Shown: positions 53,818 through 63,073 of the stretch, one piece after another | Layout of the letters: each line of letters opens with the position of its first letter | Numbering within the stretch: the first letter of the stretch is position 1 | Assembly: GCF_009928485.1 (NCBI RefSeq) | Contig: NZ_JAABNP010000006.1 | Span: 124,001 to 188,000, forward strand | Direction: 5' to 3' | DNA from: Clostridium sp. C2-6-12 | Lineage (GTDB): Bacteria; Bacillota; Clostridia; Clostridiales; Clostridiaceae | Length of the DNA stretch: 64,000 nucleotides | The notes under the pieces: model-generated | The model's input: the letters and a program-made list of their open reading frames with translations, nothing else | Database searches by the model: none | What the model was told of the DNA's origin: nothing | Position numbers and translations under genes: made by a program

Positions 53818-55038
53818 ATGAGGGGGGCAAGAATTAATTCGGTTAGAATTATAAAAGGCATTTTTGTTATATTGATTAGTTTATATCTAGTTTTATCTAC
53901 TCACATGATTAGGGTTTCGGCAGAAACTATAGATAAAGAAGGTGCAGATAAGTATACATTAACATTATATGAAGTGGGTGGGGTTAAAGAAGAGATAAGA
54001 GGTATGCAAATAGGCTTAAAGTATACCTCAGACGGTGTTTATTATGATGAGACATTATTGAATTCTGCTATAAATAAGCTATCTTGTATAAGTGGAAATA
54101 GTATATTTAAATCTCAGAGTCCTACATTTGCATATGAAAATGGCAGCTATAAAATATATAGAGAAGTATATGGTAATAGTATTGATAGAAACATTTTATA
54201 TGAAAATATAATAACTGCAATTAAAAATAAAGATGAAAAAATTGATTTATTAAAAAATAATTGCTATGAAAAACCTAAATATACTTCAGATTCAGTAGAA
54301 GTTGTTAATGCAAAAAACATGCTTAATAAATATGTCTCTTCAACAGTTGTATATAATTATGCAGGATTAACAAAGGTTTTGGACGGAAATCAAATTAAAG
54401 AATGGCTTAGAGTGGATGAAAAACTTCAAGTTATTATTGATGAAGCTAAGGTGAGAAGTTTTGTTGATAATTTAGCTAACAGCTATACTTCAGCATTAGG
54501 AAGTAGTATATTAGTTAGCGGTGGATATTACGGAAATAATCATAGTTGGATGATCAATAGCAGTGAAGAAGCTAAAGCTTTAATTGAAAATATTAAAAGC
54601 GGCCAATCAATAACAAAAAATCCTATTTATATTCAAACAGCTGCAAGTAGCTATTTCGATAGTGTTGGAAATACTTTTGTAGAAATTGATATGACAAAAC
54701 AACATTTATGGTACTACAAAGACGGGTATCTTATTATAGAAGGAGATGTTGTTACAGGGAATGTTGCAAATGGAGCAGCTACACCAGAAGGTGTATATAA
54801 ATTGTATGGAAAGCAAAAGGATACTGTACTAAAAGGTGAGGATTATGCATCTCCAGTAAGTTTTTGGATGCCTTTTAACAAAAATATAGGGCTTCATGAT
54901 GCAAATTGGAGAACAGAATTTGGAGGACAGATTTATTTAACTGATGGATCGCATGGATGTGTAAATGCACCATATTATTTGGCAAAAACAGTGTATGAAA
55001 ACATTAATATAGGTACTTATGTAATTTGTCACTACTAA
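53818..55038 (+). CDS. Membrane-anchored L,D-transpeptidase (YkuD domain)
   Basis: 406 residues. An N-terminal membrane helix (about 10-34, IIKGIFVILISLYLVLS) acts as signal or anchor. The middle contains a repeated peptidoglycan-binding-4-like region (about 50-280). The YkuD domain (about 285-406) begins FVEIDMTKQHLWYYKDGYLI and includes GLHDANW and the catalytic SHGCVNAP with Cys near 381. It makes 3-3 cross-links in peptidoglycan outside the membrane. The ribosome site GGGTGG precedes the ATG. A terminator follows. Confidence 0.93.
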   Translation: MRGARINSVRIIKGIFVILISLYLVLSTHMIRVSAETIDKEGADKYTLTLYEVGGVKEEIRGMQIGLKYTSDGVYYDETLLNSAINKLSCISGNSIFKSQSPTFAYENGSYKIYREVYGNSIDRNILYENIITAIKNKDEKIDLLKNNCYEKPKYTSDSVEVVNAKNMLNKYVSSTVVYNYAGLTKVLDGNQIKEWLRVDEKLQVIIDEAKVRSFVDNLANSYTSALGSSILVSGGYYGNNHSWMINSSEEAKALIENIKSGQSITKNPIYIQTAASSYFDSVGNTFVEIDMTKQHLWYYKDGYLIIEGDVVTGNVANGAATPEGVYKLYGKQKDTVLKGEDYASPVSFWMPFNKNIGLHDANWRTEFGGQIYLTDGSHGCVNAPYYLAKTVYENINIGTYVICHY

Positions 55039-55093
55039 AAACCTTTGACATGATAAGAGTATTTTAGAAAGAACTAATTATTAAGGGATTATG

Positions 55094-55139
55094 GAAACTT
55101 GCAGATTCTTTATAAGTGAGAGCTGTAAGTTTCTTTTTT
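55094..55139 (+). terminator. Terminator of the L,D-transpeptidase gene
   Basis: GAAACTTGCAG pairs with CTGTAAGTTTC (one mismatch), then six T. Confidence 0.85.
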
Positions 55140-55267
55140 AAAAAAATAAAAAATTATCTGCAATTTTTAGGGATTTTACAAAGGAATATATAAATAAATG
55201 TAGAAATAGTCATTATAAGGAAGTAAGCCAATAACGATCAATTACCATAGATAAGGAGATGAATAGT

Positions 55268-56458
55268 ATGTTAAAAAGAATCCTTTTTGTCGATGACGAA
55301 ACACAGATATTAAGATCTATTACAAGACTTTTTATGGATACAGAATATGAGGTTCTTACAGCAGAAAGTGGTGCAGATGCATTGGATATTCTTGAAGCTG
55401 AGCAAGTCGATGTAATCGTTAGTGATATGAAAATGCCTAAGATGACTGGATATGAATTACTTAGTCAAGTTAAAAAAAGATTTCCTAATATAGTTCGTAT
55501 AATTTTAAGTGGATTTTCAGATGAAAGAATTGTATTTGATGCTTTGCAAAAAAATATAGCTAAATTATATATTTTAAAGCCATGGGAAAATACTGTTCTT
55601 ATTAATACTATTGAAAAAGTATTTAAAATAGAAAATGCATTAAGAAATAATGAAAGAGTTCATAAACTTTTAAACAATGCAGAGGAACTACCAACTATTA
55701 AGACGTCTTATCAAAAAATAATTAATGTAATAGAAAATGATCAGGAAATATATAAAATTGTTGAAGCAATAGAGTCTGATAATTCTATTGTTATAAAACT
55801 TCTCCATATAGTAAACTCATCATATTATTCTGTAAAAACTGGATCAATTAAAAGAGCGGTTGCTTATCTTGGGTTAGATAATATAAAAAATATAGTAATA
55901 ACATCTGCATTTATAGATGGATTGAATTTTAGTAATAAAGAAAATAAAAGATTAGAGCAATTATGGGAGCATGCTTTTATATCCAATAGAATTATAAGTA
56001 TAATATATTCTGAATTTTTAAATAAAAAGATTCCTGAAACAGAAATGAATGCAGGATTGTTGAGCAATGTTGGGATTATTTTTATGATACATTCTTTCAA
56101 AGATAAATACATGGAGATATTAGAAGAAATAGAAAAGAAGGATGGAAAAATAATAGAACTTGAGAATAAGGCTTTTGGTGCAAATCATCAAGAAGTAGGA
56201 GGATATTTATTGCAATGGTGGGATATTCCATTACCAATTGTTGAAGCAGCGCTTTATCATCATGATCCTTTTAATGACAATATAATCAACAAGCAAATTG
56301 TATTAGCAACACATATTGCTGAGAAATATGCATGGGATATACTTGGGATAAAATTTTATTTTGAATTTGAAGAAAAAGTTTTTGAAGAATTAAAAATAGA
56401 TCAAGAAGAATTTGAGATGAAACTTAAAAACACTTTAGAATTAAGTGGTTTTAATTAA
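55268..56458 (+). CDS. Response regulator with HDOD output domain
   Basis: 396 residues from ATG 55268, nine bases after AAGGAG; the ATG at 55259 overlaps that site. Receiver about 1-120: ILFVDDETQILRSI, phosphoacceptor in VIVSDMKMPKMTGYELL near 52, and YILKPWEN. HDOD domain about 135-330: VEAIESDNSIVIKLLHIVNS, GSIKRAVAYLGLDNIKNIVI, and ALYHHDPFND. HDOD domains are signalling hubs related to HD phosphohydrolases but usually without enzyme activity. First gene of a five-gene run with FIST and kinases. Confidence 0.9.
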   Translation: MLKRILFVDDETQILRSITRLFMDTEYEVLTAESGADALDILEAEQVDVIVSDMKMPKMTGYELLSQVKKRFPNIVRIILSGFSDERIVFDALQKNIAKLYILKPWENTVLINTIEKVFKIENALRNNERVHKLLNNAEELPTIKTSYQKIINVIENDQEIYKIVEAIESDNSIVIKLLHIVNSSYYSVKTGSIKRAVAYLGLDNIKNIVITSAFIDGLNFSNKENKRLEQLWEHAFISNRIISIIYSEFLNKKIPETEMNAGLLSNVGIIFMIHSFKDKYMEILEEIEKKDGKIIELENKAFGANHQEVGGYLLQWWDIPLPIVEAALYHHDPFNDNIINKQIVLATHIAEKYAWDILGIKFYFEFEEKVFEELKIDQEEFEMKLKNTLELSGFN

Positions 56459-56500
56459 AAGGGCATTATTAGCCTAATACTATGAGAGGTAGGGAGGTTT

Positions 56501-57637
56501 ATGATTGCAGAACAGTTTATTTTTAATAATTATAGTGAAGTGAAAGATATAACTAAACTGAGCAAGGTGAAAGCTGATCTTGTTTTAGCTTTTGGTACTA
56601 AAGAGTTTATTTGTAACAAAAAAATATTTGATATTATTAAAAATACTTACTCAAAATCCTATATAGTTGGATGTACAACAGCTGGAGAAATATATGAAAA
56701 TCAGGTTGATGATGATACGTTAACAATTACAGCTATAAACTTTGAAAAAACTGAATTGAAACTATTTTCTACTAAAATAGAAAATATTGAGGATAGTTAT
56801 AAAAAAGGTGCTGAAATTGGGATGATGATTCCTAGAGAAAATTTAAAGCATGTTTTTTTGATAACTGAAGGAGAAAATATAAATGGAAGTAAATTTGTAG
56901 AAGGATTAGCTGAAGCGCTTCCAAAGCACGTGAAAAAAACTGGAGGATTAGCAGGAAGCAAGCAGATATTCAAAGACACTTTTGTAATTGCTAATGATTA
57001 TGCTGAGCGAAATTTGATTGCTGCTATAGCTTTTTATGGAGATAAAATTAAAATAGGATATGGTTGTATTGGTGGTTGGGATACTTTTGGGATAGAGAGA
57101 CTTGTTACAAAATCAAAAGGTAATATTGTTTATGAATTAGACAGGCACTCAATATTAGATTTATATAACGAATATTTAGGAGAATATGCAAAAGACCTTC
57201 CTGGCAGTGGATTATTTTTTCCATTAGAGGTAAGGTCTCCAGATAATAAATATAGATATGTCAGAACAGTTGCGGATATTGATAAGGAAAATAGGAGTCT
57301 TAGATTTGCAGGTGAAATTCCAGAAGGATATTATGCACGTCTTATGAGAGCAAATAATAACGATATTATAAGTGGATCTATGGAGGCTGCTGAGAAATCT
57401 TTGGAAGCTATGGATAAAGAAAGTTCCAAACTTGCAATATTAATAAGTTGTATTGGCAGAAGAGTTGTTTTAAAACAAATGGTAGATGAAGAAATTGAAG
57501 CCGTTAGAAGTGTTTTTGGAAAAGATGTTATTTTTACAGGATTTTATTCATTTGGTGAAATAGCTCCTTCAATAACAGACGATGTAACTGCATTTCATAA
57601 TCAAACAATGACTATTACACTTATCGGGGAGGAGTGA
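56501..57637 (+). CDS. FIST domain sensory protein
   Basis: 378 residues covering FIST_N (about 20-215) and FIST_C (about 220-360). Typical elements: LVLAFGTKEFICNKKIFD, YIVGCTTAGEIYENQVDDD, GGLAGSKQIFKDTFV, ALVLL-like ISCIGRRVVLKQMVDEEIEA, and FTGFYSFGEIAPS at the end. FIST is a cytoplasmic small-ligand sensor, probably for amino acids or similar, found with chemotaxis and two-component proteins. GGGAGG precedes the ATG, and its stop lies eight bases before the start of the kinase gene, implying coupled translation. Confidence 0.92.
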   Translation: MIAEQFIFNNYSEVKDITKLSKVKADLVLAFGTKEFICNKKIFDIIKNTYSKSYIVGCTTAGEIYENQVDDDTLTITAINFEKTELKLFSTKIENIEDSYKKGAEIGMMIPRENLKHVFLITEGENINGSKFVEGLAEALPKHVKKTGGLAGSKQIFKDTFVIANDYAERNLIAAIAFYGDKIKIGYGCIGGWDTFGIERLVTKSKGNIVYELDRHSILDLYNEYLGEYAKDLPGSGLFFPLEVRSPDNKYRYVRTVADIDKENRSLRFAGEIPEGYYARLMRANNNDIISGSMEAAEKSLEAMDKESSKLAILISCIGRRVVLKQMVDEEIEAVRSVFGKDVIFTGFYSFGEIAPSITDDVTAFHNQTMTITLIGEE

Positions 57638-57642
57638 TATTT

Positions 57643-58689
57643 ATGGATGAATATCATAAACTACTGAAAAGGCAATTGGCAAAGTATATTGGAGAAGAAG
57701 AAATACCAGAAAATTTCAAGCCCTTTTTGGAAGCTATAAATTCAGCATATAATGAATTTGAAAAAGATAAAGTTTTGTTAGAAAGAAGTCTTAATATTAG
57801 TTCTAGGGAATACCAAGATAATTTGGAGAAGATAGAAAAATTACAAAGCCAAATTATAACTCAAGAAAAAATGGCTGGAATTGGACAACTTTCAGCAGGG
57901 ATTGCCCATGAAATAAATAATCCATTGGGTTTTGTAAAAAGTAATATAGCAACACTAGGTGGATATAAGGATAAAATTAAAGAACTTTCAAAGTTATATT
58001 TTAATCTTGAGGAAGTGTTAAAACTTTCAAACGAAGAACTATATAAAGAGAAAATTAAAGAAATTGAAGAATATAAAAAGAAAAATAAAATAAAGTTCAT
58101 ATTTGATGATATTGATGATATAGTTATTGAATCTCAAGATGGAATAAAAAGAATAGAGACTATTGTAAAGAGCCTTCTTGGTTTTGCAAGAAAAGCATCT
58201 TCATCAGAGTTTAATGAATACGATATAAATAGTAATATAAGATCGACAATTACTATTGCATATAATGAGATTAAATATTATGCAATGATTGAAGAAAATT
58301 TAGAAGAGGTTCCCAAAATAAAAGCGCTTGAAGGAGAAATAAATCAAGTGATTTTAAATATATTGGTAAATGCTGCACATGCAATAAAGGCTAAAGGAAT
58401 ACAAGGAATCATTAAAATTCATACTTATTATGATGATAATTACGTAAAATGTGAAATAAGTGATAATGGAATAGGAATATCAGAAAATAATATTGGTAAT
58501 ATATTTAATCCTTTTTTTACTACGAAGCCAATTGGAATTGGTACAGGGTTAGGGTTGAGTATTTCCCATGACATAATAGTAAATAAACATTCTGGAAGAA
58601 TAGAAGTAAAAAGCAGTGAAGGTAGTGGCACTACATTTATTATTTCATTACCCATAGATATTACAAAGGGTAAAGGAATTAATAAATAA
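57643..58689 (+). CDS. Soluble sensor histidine kinase
   Basis: 348 residues from ATG 57643, nine bases after GGGGAGGA; an in-frame GTG at 57634 overlaps the FIST stop. No membrane segment. Residues 1-70 are helical (YHKLLKRQLAKYIG; LERSLNISSREYQDNLEKIE), then the H box GQLSAGIAHEINNPLGFVKS (His near 89), and the ATPase boxes NILVNAAHAIKAKG, EISDNGIGISE, NPFFTTKPIG and GTGLGLSISHDI. It probably receives the FIST signal through direct contact. Partner receivers lie on both sides. Confidence 0.93.
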   Translation: MDEYHKLLKRQLAKYIGEEEIPENFKPFLEAINSAYNEFEKDKVLLERSLNISSREYQDNLEKIEKLQSQIITQEKMAGIGQLSAGIAHEINNPLGFVKSNIATLGGYKDKIKELSKLYFNLEEVLKLSNEELYKEKIKEIEEYKKKNKIKFIFDDIDDIVIESQDGIKRIETIVKSLLGFARKASSSEFNEYDINSNIRSTITIAYNEIKYYAMIEENLEEVPKIKALEGEINQVILNILVNAAHAIKAKGIQGIIKIHTYYDDNYVKCEISDNGIGISENNIGNIFNPFFTTKPIGIGTGLGLSISHDIIVNKHSGRIEVKSSEGSGTTFIISLPIDITKGKGINK

Positions 58690-58713
58690 TAATTAATTTA
58701 GGAGTGTGAGATT

Positions 58714-59991
58714 ATGAGGGTACTGGTTGTTGATGATGATAGATTTAATCTTACTGTTGCAAATAACTTTATTAGAGAAACTAGTATTGAATGTGAAGTT
58801 ACTAGTTGTAACAATCCTTTAGAAGTAAAAAAATTAATGAAGGAAAATAATTTTGATATAGTTCTTCTTGATATTGTAATGCCAGGAATTGATGGAATAC
58901 ATGTGTTAAAAGAAATAAGGTCTAACCCAGAATATGATAATGTTCAAATTCTTATGCTTACATCACTTACAGATAGTGATAGTTTTAAGAAATGCTTTGA
59001 ATATGGTGCAGATGATTTCATCAACAAACCAATTAAAGATGTTGAATTTTTTGCAAGGTTTAAAGCAGCTGCTAAAACAAGAAATAATGCATTAATGCTT
59101 AAAGACATGTTTGAAAGAATAAAGAAACAAAATAAAGATTTAAAAGAACTTAATAAAACTCTAAATGATACCCAATTTCATATGATACAAAAGGAAAAAC
59201 TAGCAGCAATTGGAGAGCTAGCAGCTGGAGTTGCACATGAAATAAATAATCCTTTAGGGTATATTGGAAGTAATTTAGAGGTGCTTTCGAATTTTACTGT
59301 ACGACTTCAAAAAATGATTGAGAAGTATAAAGAATTTATCAAAGAACTAGAAATAAATAATGACTTTAATGAAAAAATAGATAATATAAAAGAATTAGAA
59401 AATAAATTGAAGATTGGATTTGTAATTAAAGAACTTGAAGAAATAATCAATGATTCTAGAGACGGGGTTAATAGAGTATCTAAAATAGTAAAAAGCCTTC
59501 AAAACTTTGCTAAAACTGGTTTTGAAGATGAAATGATTTTAAATGATTTAAATATGATTATAGATGAAGCAATACTTCTATTAAATAATGACCTAAAGAG
59601 TATTGCCAAAATTGAAAGAAAGTATGGCGTTATACCTAATATTTTATGCAATAGAAGTCAAATGGGTCAAGTTATGTTAAGTCTTATCACTAATTCACTG
59701 CAGGCTATTAAAAGTCAAAATAGAGTTGATGGTGAAATAATTATTGAAACTTTTAAAGAAAAGGAAATGGTTTGCTGTAGTATTTCAGATGATGGGCCGG
59801 GGATAGATGAGACTATTATTAACAAGATATTTGATCCGTTTTTTACAACAAAAGAAATAGGAACTGCAACAGGTATAGGGTTAAGTATTTCTTATGACAT
59901 AATTGTAAAAAAGTATAATGGAGAATTTGATGTAAAAAGTATACCAGGAGAAAAAACAGTATTTACATTTAAGTTTCCAATAAGAAACTAA
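58714..59991 (+). CDS. Hybrid receiver-histidine kinase
   Basis: 425 residues. N-terminal receiver (VLVVDDDRFNLTVANNFI, phosphoacceptor in IVLLDIVMPGIDGI near 52, FINKPIKD) then a short coiled coil (LKELNKTLNDTQFHMI) and kinase (GELAAGVAHEINNPLGYIGS, His near 175; LITNSLQAI; SDDGPGID; ATGIGLSISYDI). The kinase halves of this and the preceding gene are paralogs. Receiver-first hybrids often accept a phosphate that sets their own kinase activity. AGGAG precedes the ATG; only 13 bases separate it from the next gene. Confidence 0.92.
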   Translation: MRVLVVDDDRFNLTVANNFIRETSIECEVTSCNNPLEVKKLMKENNFDIVLLDIVMPGIDGIHVLKEIRSNPEYDNVQILMLTSLTDSDSFKKCFEYGADDFINKPIKDVEFFARFKAAAKTRNNALMLKDMFERIKKQNKDLKELNKTLNDTQFHMIQKEKLAAIGELAAGVAHEINNPLGYIGSNLEVLSNFTVRLQKMIEKYKEFIKELEINNDFNEKIDNIKELENKLKIGFVIKELEEIINDSRDGVNRVSKIVKSLQNFAKTGFEDEMILNDLNMIIDEAILLLNNDLKSIAKIERKYGVIPNILCNRSQMGQVMLSLITNSLQAIKSQNRVDGEIIIETFKEKEMVCCSISDDGPGIDETIINKIFDPFFTTKEIGTATGIGLSISYDIIVKKYNGEFDVKSIPGEKTVFTFKFPIRN

Positions 59992-60004
59992 GAAGGTGAT
60001 TAGG

Positions 60005-61090
60005 ATGAGTAGAGGAAAAGTGCTTTTTGTAGATGATGAAGAAAATATTTTAAATGCAATTAGGCGTGGACTTATTGACGAAGATTATGAATGCTATTTT
60101 GTTAACAATGGTATTGCTGCTCTTGAAATAATTCAAAATAATGTAATAAGTGTAATTGTTACAGATATGAGGATGCCTAAAATGGATGGGCTTACTTTAT
60201 TAAAAGAGGTAAAAGCTTTTTCTCCAAACACAGTAAGGATAGTATTGTCAGGGTATACACAATTGCAGCAAGTACTTTCGATTATAAATCAAGTTGATGT
60301 ATTTAAATTCATAACTAAGCCATGGAATATGGATGAAGAATTCAAAGCTGTTATTAATCAAGCTCTTGATTATTATGATCTAAAAATACAAAGTGAGAAA
60401 TTAAAAAGGACATTACAAAAAAGAAATGCAGCATATCAAGACATGGTTAAAGAAATGGAAGAAAAGATTGTGATGACAAGAAATGAAAGTAACCTTATTA
60501 AGATGACAAGTAATATCATCTTTAAGCAGTTATTTAAAATATTGGATAAAAATATTCAAGAAGATAAAAAATATATTAACTATGATTTTGAAAAAGAATT
60601 TTGTGATATTTACAGTGAAAATATTAATTCAAATGTGGAAGAAATAAATGTAGAAAATTTATATGACAACTTTATACGGTTTCTTATGAAAAATAACGAT
60701 CAGTTTAAAGTAGTAAAAAATTTTAAATTTCCAAAGGAGTGTAAAATTAAAACTAATAAAGCAATATTTGATTCTTTTATGAAATATGTTCTTAAATCTA
60801 TTGTAAATCCAAATGATAAATATAATATAAATATTCATGGAGATATTAAATATAATTCAGATAAGGAAATAATCCAATTTATATTTGATATAGTAAATTT
60901 GACATATAAGCAAGAACAATTAAACACTGTAATAACAGAGAGGGAACAAGAAAAAATAGATTTTATAAATACATTTATGAGTGAATATCTAAAAGTATAT
61001 AATGGTAAATTTGTAATAAAAGCAGTTGAATCGAGATTGATAATAAAAATTGAATTAATAAAAAGTCAATTGGTCAATAAGGAAAAGTAG
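60005..61090 (+). CDS. Response regulator with degenerate kinase-like C-terminal domain
   Basis: 361 residues from ATG 60005. Receiver about 1-120 (VLFVDDEENILNAIRRGLID, Asp in VIVTDMRMPKMDGL near 53, VFKFITKPWN). A coiled coil (SEKLKRTLQKRNAAYQDMVK) links to about 200 residues with an order of elements like a histidine kinase ATPase domain: KAIFDSFMKYVLKSIVNPND in the N-box place and a final beta strand FVIKAVESRLIIKIELIK. The N box Asn, and G boxes are absent. I read it as a pseudokinase or an unrecognised output domain. Last gene of the cluster. Confidence 0.82.
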   Translation: MSRGKVLFVDDEENILNAIRRGLIDEDYECYFVNNGIAALEIIQNNVISVIVTDMRMPKMDGLTLLKEVKAFSPNTVRIVLSGYTQLQQVLSIINQVDVFKFITKPWNMDEEFKAVINQALDYYDLKIQSEKLKRTLQKRNAAYQDMVKEMEEKIVMTRNESNLIKMTSNIIFKQLFKILDKNIQEDKKYINYDFEKEFCDIYSENINSNVEEINVENLYDNFIRFLMKNNDQFKVVKNFKFPKECKIKTNKAIFDSFMKYVLKSIVNPNDKYNINIHGDIKYNSDKEIIQFIFDIVNLTYKQEQLNTVITEREQEKIDFINTFMSEYLKVYNGKFVIKAVESRLIIKIELIKSQLVNKEK

Positions 61091-61120
61091 AAAGTAAATT
61101 TAATAATTAGATATAAAATA

Positions 61121-61170
61121 ATAGCATTAACTATGATTTATTTTACCATGGTTAATGCTATATTTTATTT
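61121..61170. terminator. Bidirectional terminator between the signalling cluster and hcp
   Basis: ATAGCATTAACTATG pairs with CATGGTTAATGCTAT (one mismatch) with A- and T-rich flanks. Confidence 0.85.
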
Positions 61171-61188
61171 AATAAAATTAATTCTATT

Positions 61189-62835
61189 TTATCCTAGTAT
61201 TTGCTTTAAATCCTCATCAGGAGTACTTATAGGTTTAATATTAAAATTATCAATTAAAAATTGTAATACGTTAGGAGTTAAGAATGCAGGTAAAGTTGGT
61301 CCAAGATACATTCCTTTAACACCTAGTGCTAATAATGCTAATAAATCTGCAACAGCCTTTTGTTCATACCAAGAAAGAATAATTGATAAAGGTAAATCAT
61401 TAACTCCGCAATTAAAAGCATCTGCTAAGGCTAAAGCAATTCTAACAGCTGAATAAGCATCGTTACATTGTCCAACATCAAGTAATCTTGGAAGACCAGC
61501 AACTTCACCGAAATCTATCTTGTTAAAGCGGTATTTTCCACAAGCTAAAGTTAGGATAATAGAATCATTAGGAACTTTTTCAGCAAATTCTGTATAATAA
61601 TTTCTGCCAGGTTTTGCACCATCACAACCACCTATTAAGAAGAAGTGTTTAACTTTTCCATCCTTAACAGCATTTATTATTGTTTCAGCATGGCTTAAGG
61701 TTGCTTTATGACCAAATCCTACTAAGATTTCTTTTATTTCTTCATCTTCTTTAAAGCCACCTAATTCTAATGCTTTATTTATTATTTCAGAAAAATCTTT
61801 ATTACCATTTTCGTCTTTTTCTATATGTTTAATTCCTTCATAACCAACAACACTTGTTGAGAAGATTCTGTCTGTATAAGAATCTTTAGGTTTCATGAGA
61901 CAGTTTGTTGTCATTAAAATACATCCAGGTAAATTATCGAATTCCTTTTGTTGATTTTGCCATGCGCTACCAAAGTTACCTGCTAAATGCGGATATTTAT
62001 TTAACTCTGGATATCCATGCGAAGGAAGCATCTCACCATGAGTATAAATATTTATACCTTTTCCTTCAGTTTGTTCTAAGAGCATTTGTAAATCTCTTAA
62101 ATCATGTCCTGAAATTACTATAAAAGGTCCCTTTTTAATATTTACATTAACTTTTGTAGGCGTTGGTGAATTGTAAACAGTGTTATTAGCAGTATCTAAA
62201 AGTTCCATGATTTTAACGCTCATATCACCAGTTTCAATCAATATTTTAATTAAATCTTCAAGAGATAAAGTGTCATCAGTAAGACTAGCTAGTCCTTTAA
62301 AATAAAAGTTATTTACTTCTTCACTAGTATACTTTATAAATCTTGCTTGATGAGAATAAGCCGCAATTCCTTTTAATCCATACTTTATTGTTTCTCTAAC
62401 TGAACGAATATCTGGATTTAAATTTTCATCATACATTATTCCAGCTTTTTTTGCATCTTCAAGAATTTCTTCTTTAGAAGAACTTAAATTATAAAGTGCA
62501 TATTCTGAAGCTATGTTTGATTCACCAACTTTTTTTCGAAGCTCTTCCTTAATTTCTTGAGATTTTTTCAGCATACTAATATGTGCATCAGGATCAAAGT
62601 TAACATTAGTTAACGTCATAAATAAACCATCTTCAACAAAAGCGGCTATTGAATCGTCTGATTTTTCATTTCTATCCAAAAGTTCTTTTGCATAAAGACT
62701 GATTCCTTTTAATTGATAAATCAATAAGTCCTGCATTGCTGCAATTTCAGGAGTCTTACTACAGACACCCATTTTAGTACATCCCTTACCACCAGCAGTT
62801 TGCTCACATTGATAACAAAACATTTCTTGAACCAT
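61189..62835 (-). CDS. hcp: Hybrid cluster protein (hydroxylamine reductase)
   Basis: 548 residues. The N-terminal cluster motif CYQCEQTAGGKGCTKMGVC (CX2CX8CX5C, class I 4Fe-4S) is at residues 7-25. Hybrid-cluster ligands lie in ISGHDLRDL, NCLMKPKDSYTDRIFSTSVV, GGCDGAKPGRNYYTEFAEKV, TLACGKYRFNKIDFGEVAGL and DVGQCNDAYSAVRIALALAD. Hcp reduces hydroxylamine in vitro and handles nitric oxide in vivo. AAGGAGGG precedes the ATG. A perfect inverted repeat (62857-62872) and a second (62959-62974) upstream are candidate operators. Confidence 0.96.
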   Translation of the reverse strand: MVQEMFCYQCEQTAGGKGCTKMGVCSKTPEIAAMQDLLIYQLKGISLYAKELLDRNEKSDDSIAAFVEDGLFMTLTNVNFDPDAHISMLKKSQEIKEELRKKVGESNIASEYALYNLSSSKEEILEDAKKAGIMYDENLNPDIRSVRETIKYGLKGIAAYSHQARFIKYTSEEVNNFYFKGLASLTDDTLSLEDLIKILIETGDMSVKIMELLDTANNTVYNSPTPTKVNVNIKKGPFIVISGHDLRDLQMLLEQTEGKGINIYTHGEMLPSHGYPELNKYPHLAGNFGSAWQNQQKEFDNLPGCILMTTNCLMKPKDSYTDRIFSTSVVGYEGIKHIEKDENGNKDFSEIINKALELGGFKEDEEIKEILVGFGHKATLSHAETIINAVKDGKVKHFFLIGGCDGAKPGRNYYTEFAEKVPNDSIILTLACGKYRFNKIDFGEVAGLPRLLDVGQCNDAYSAVRIALALADAFNCGVNDLPLSIILSWYEQKAVADLLALLALGVKGMYLGPTLPAFLTPNVLQFLIDNFNIKPISTPDEDLKQILG

Positions 62836-62856
62836 AACAACACCCTCCTTAATTTG

Positions 62857-62872
62857 GAATACTTTTGTATTC
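62857..62872 (-). promoter_or_regulatory. Inverted repeat in the hcp leader
   Basis: GAATAC TTTT GTATTC is a perfect 6-4-6 inverted repeat 22 bases upstream of the hcp start. Either an operator or a short leader hairpin. Confidence 0.4.
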
Positions 62873-62958
62873 TATGTATATTTTACAACAATAATGTACA
62901 AGTTTGCAATAAATATCAGAAAATCCCGAAAAAAAAGAGAATTAAATATAAATAATGG

Positions 62959-62974
62959 ATTGTATCCGTACAAT
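62959..62974. promoter_or_regulatory. Inverted repeat between hcp and the aminotransferase gene
   Basis: ATTGTA TCCG TACAAT is a perfect 6-4-6 inverted repeat in the divergent region. It could serve either gene; the regulator is unknown. Confidence 0.4.
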
Positions 62975-63073
62975 TTACTGTTTTTCTGTTCTATGATATT
63001 TTATTCATATTAAGTATTTGCAAAGCTTATTTCAAAAGGTATTAAAGTAATAGCAAAAGAAGGGGAGGTCACC

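Noticed and set aside
61133..61456. 107-codon plus-strand frame at the 3' end of hcp
   Set aside because: Antisense to conserved Hcp residues and overlapping the terminator; no ribosome site.
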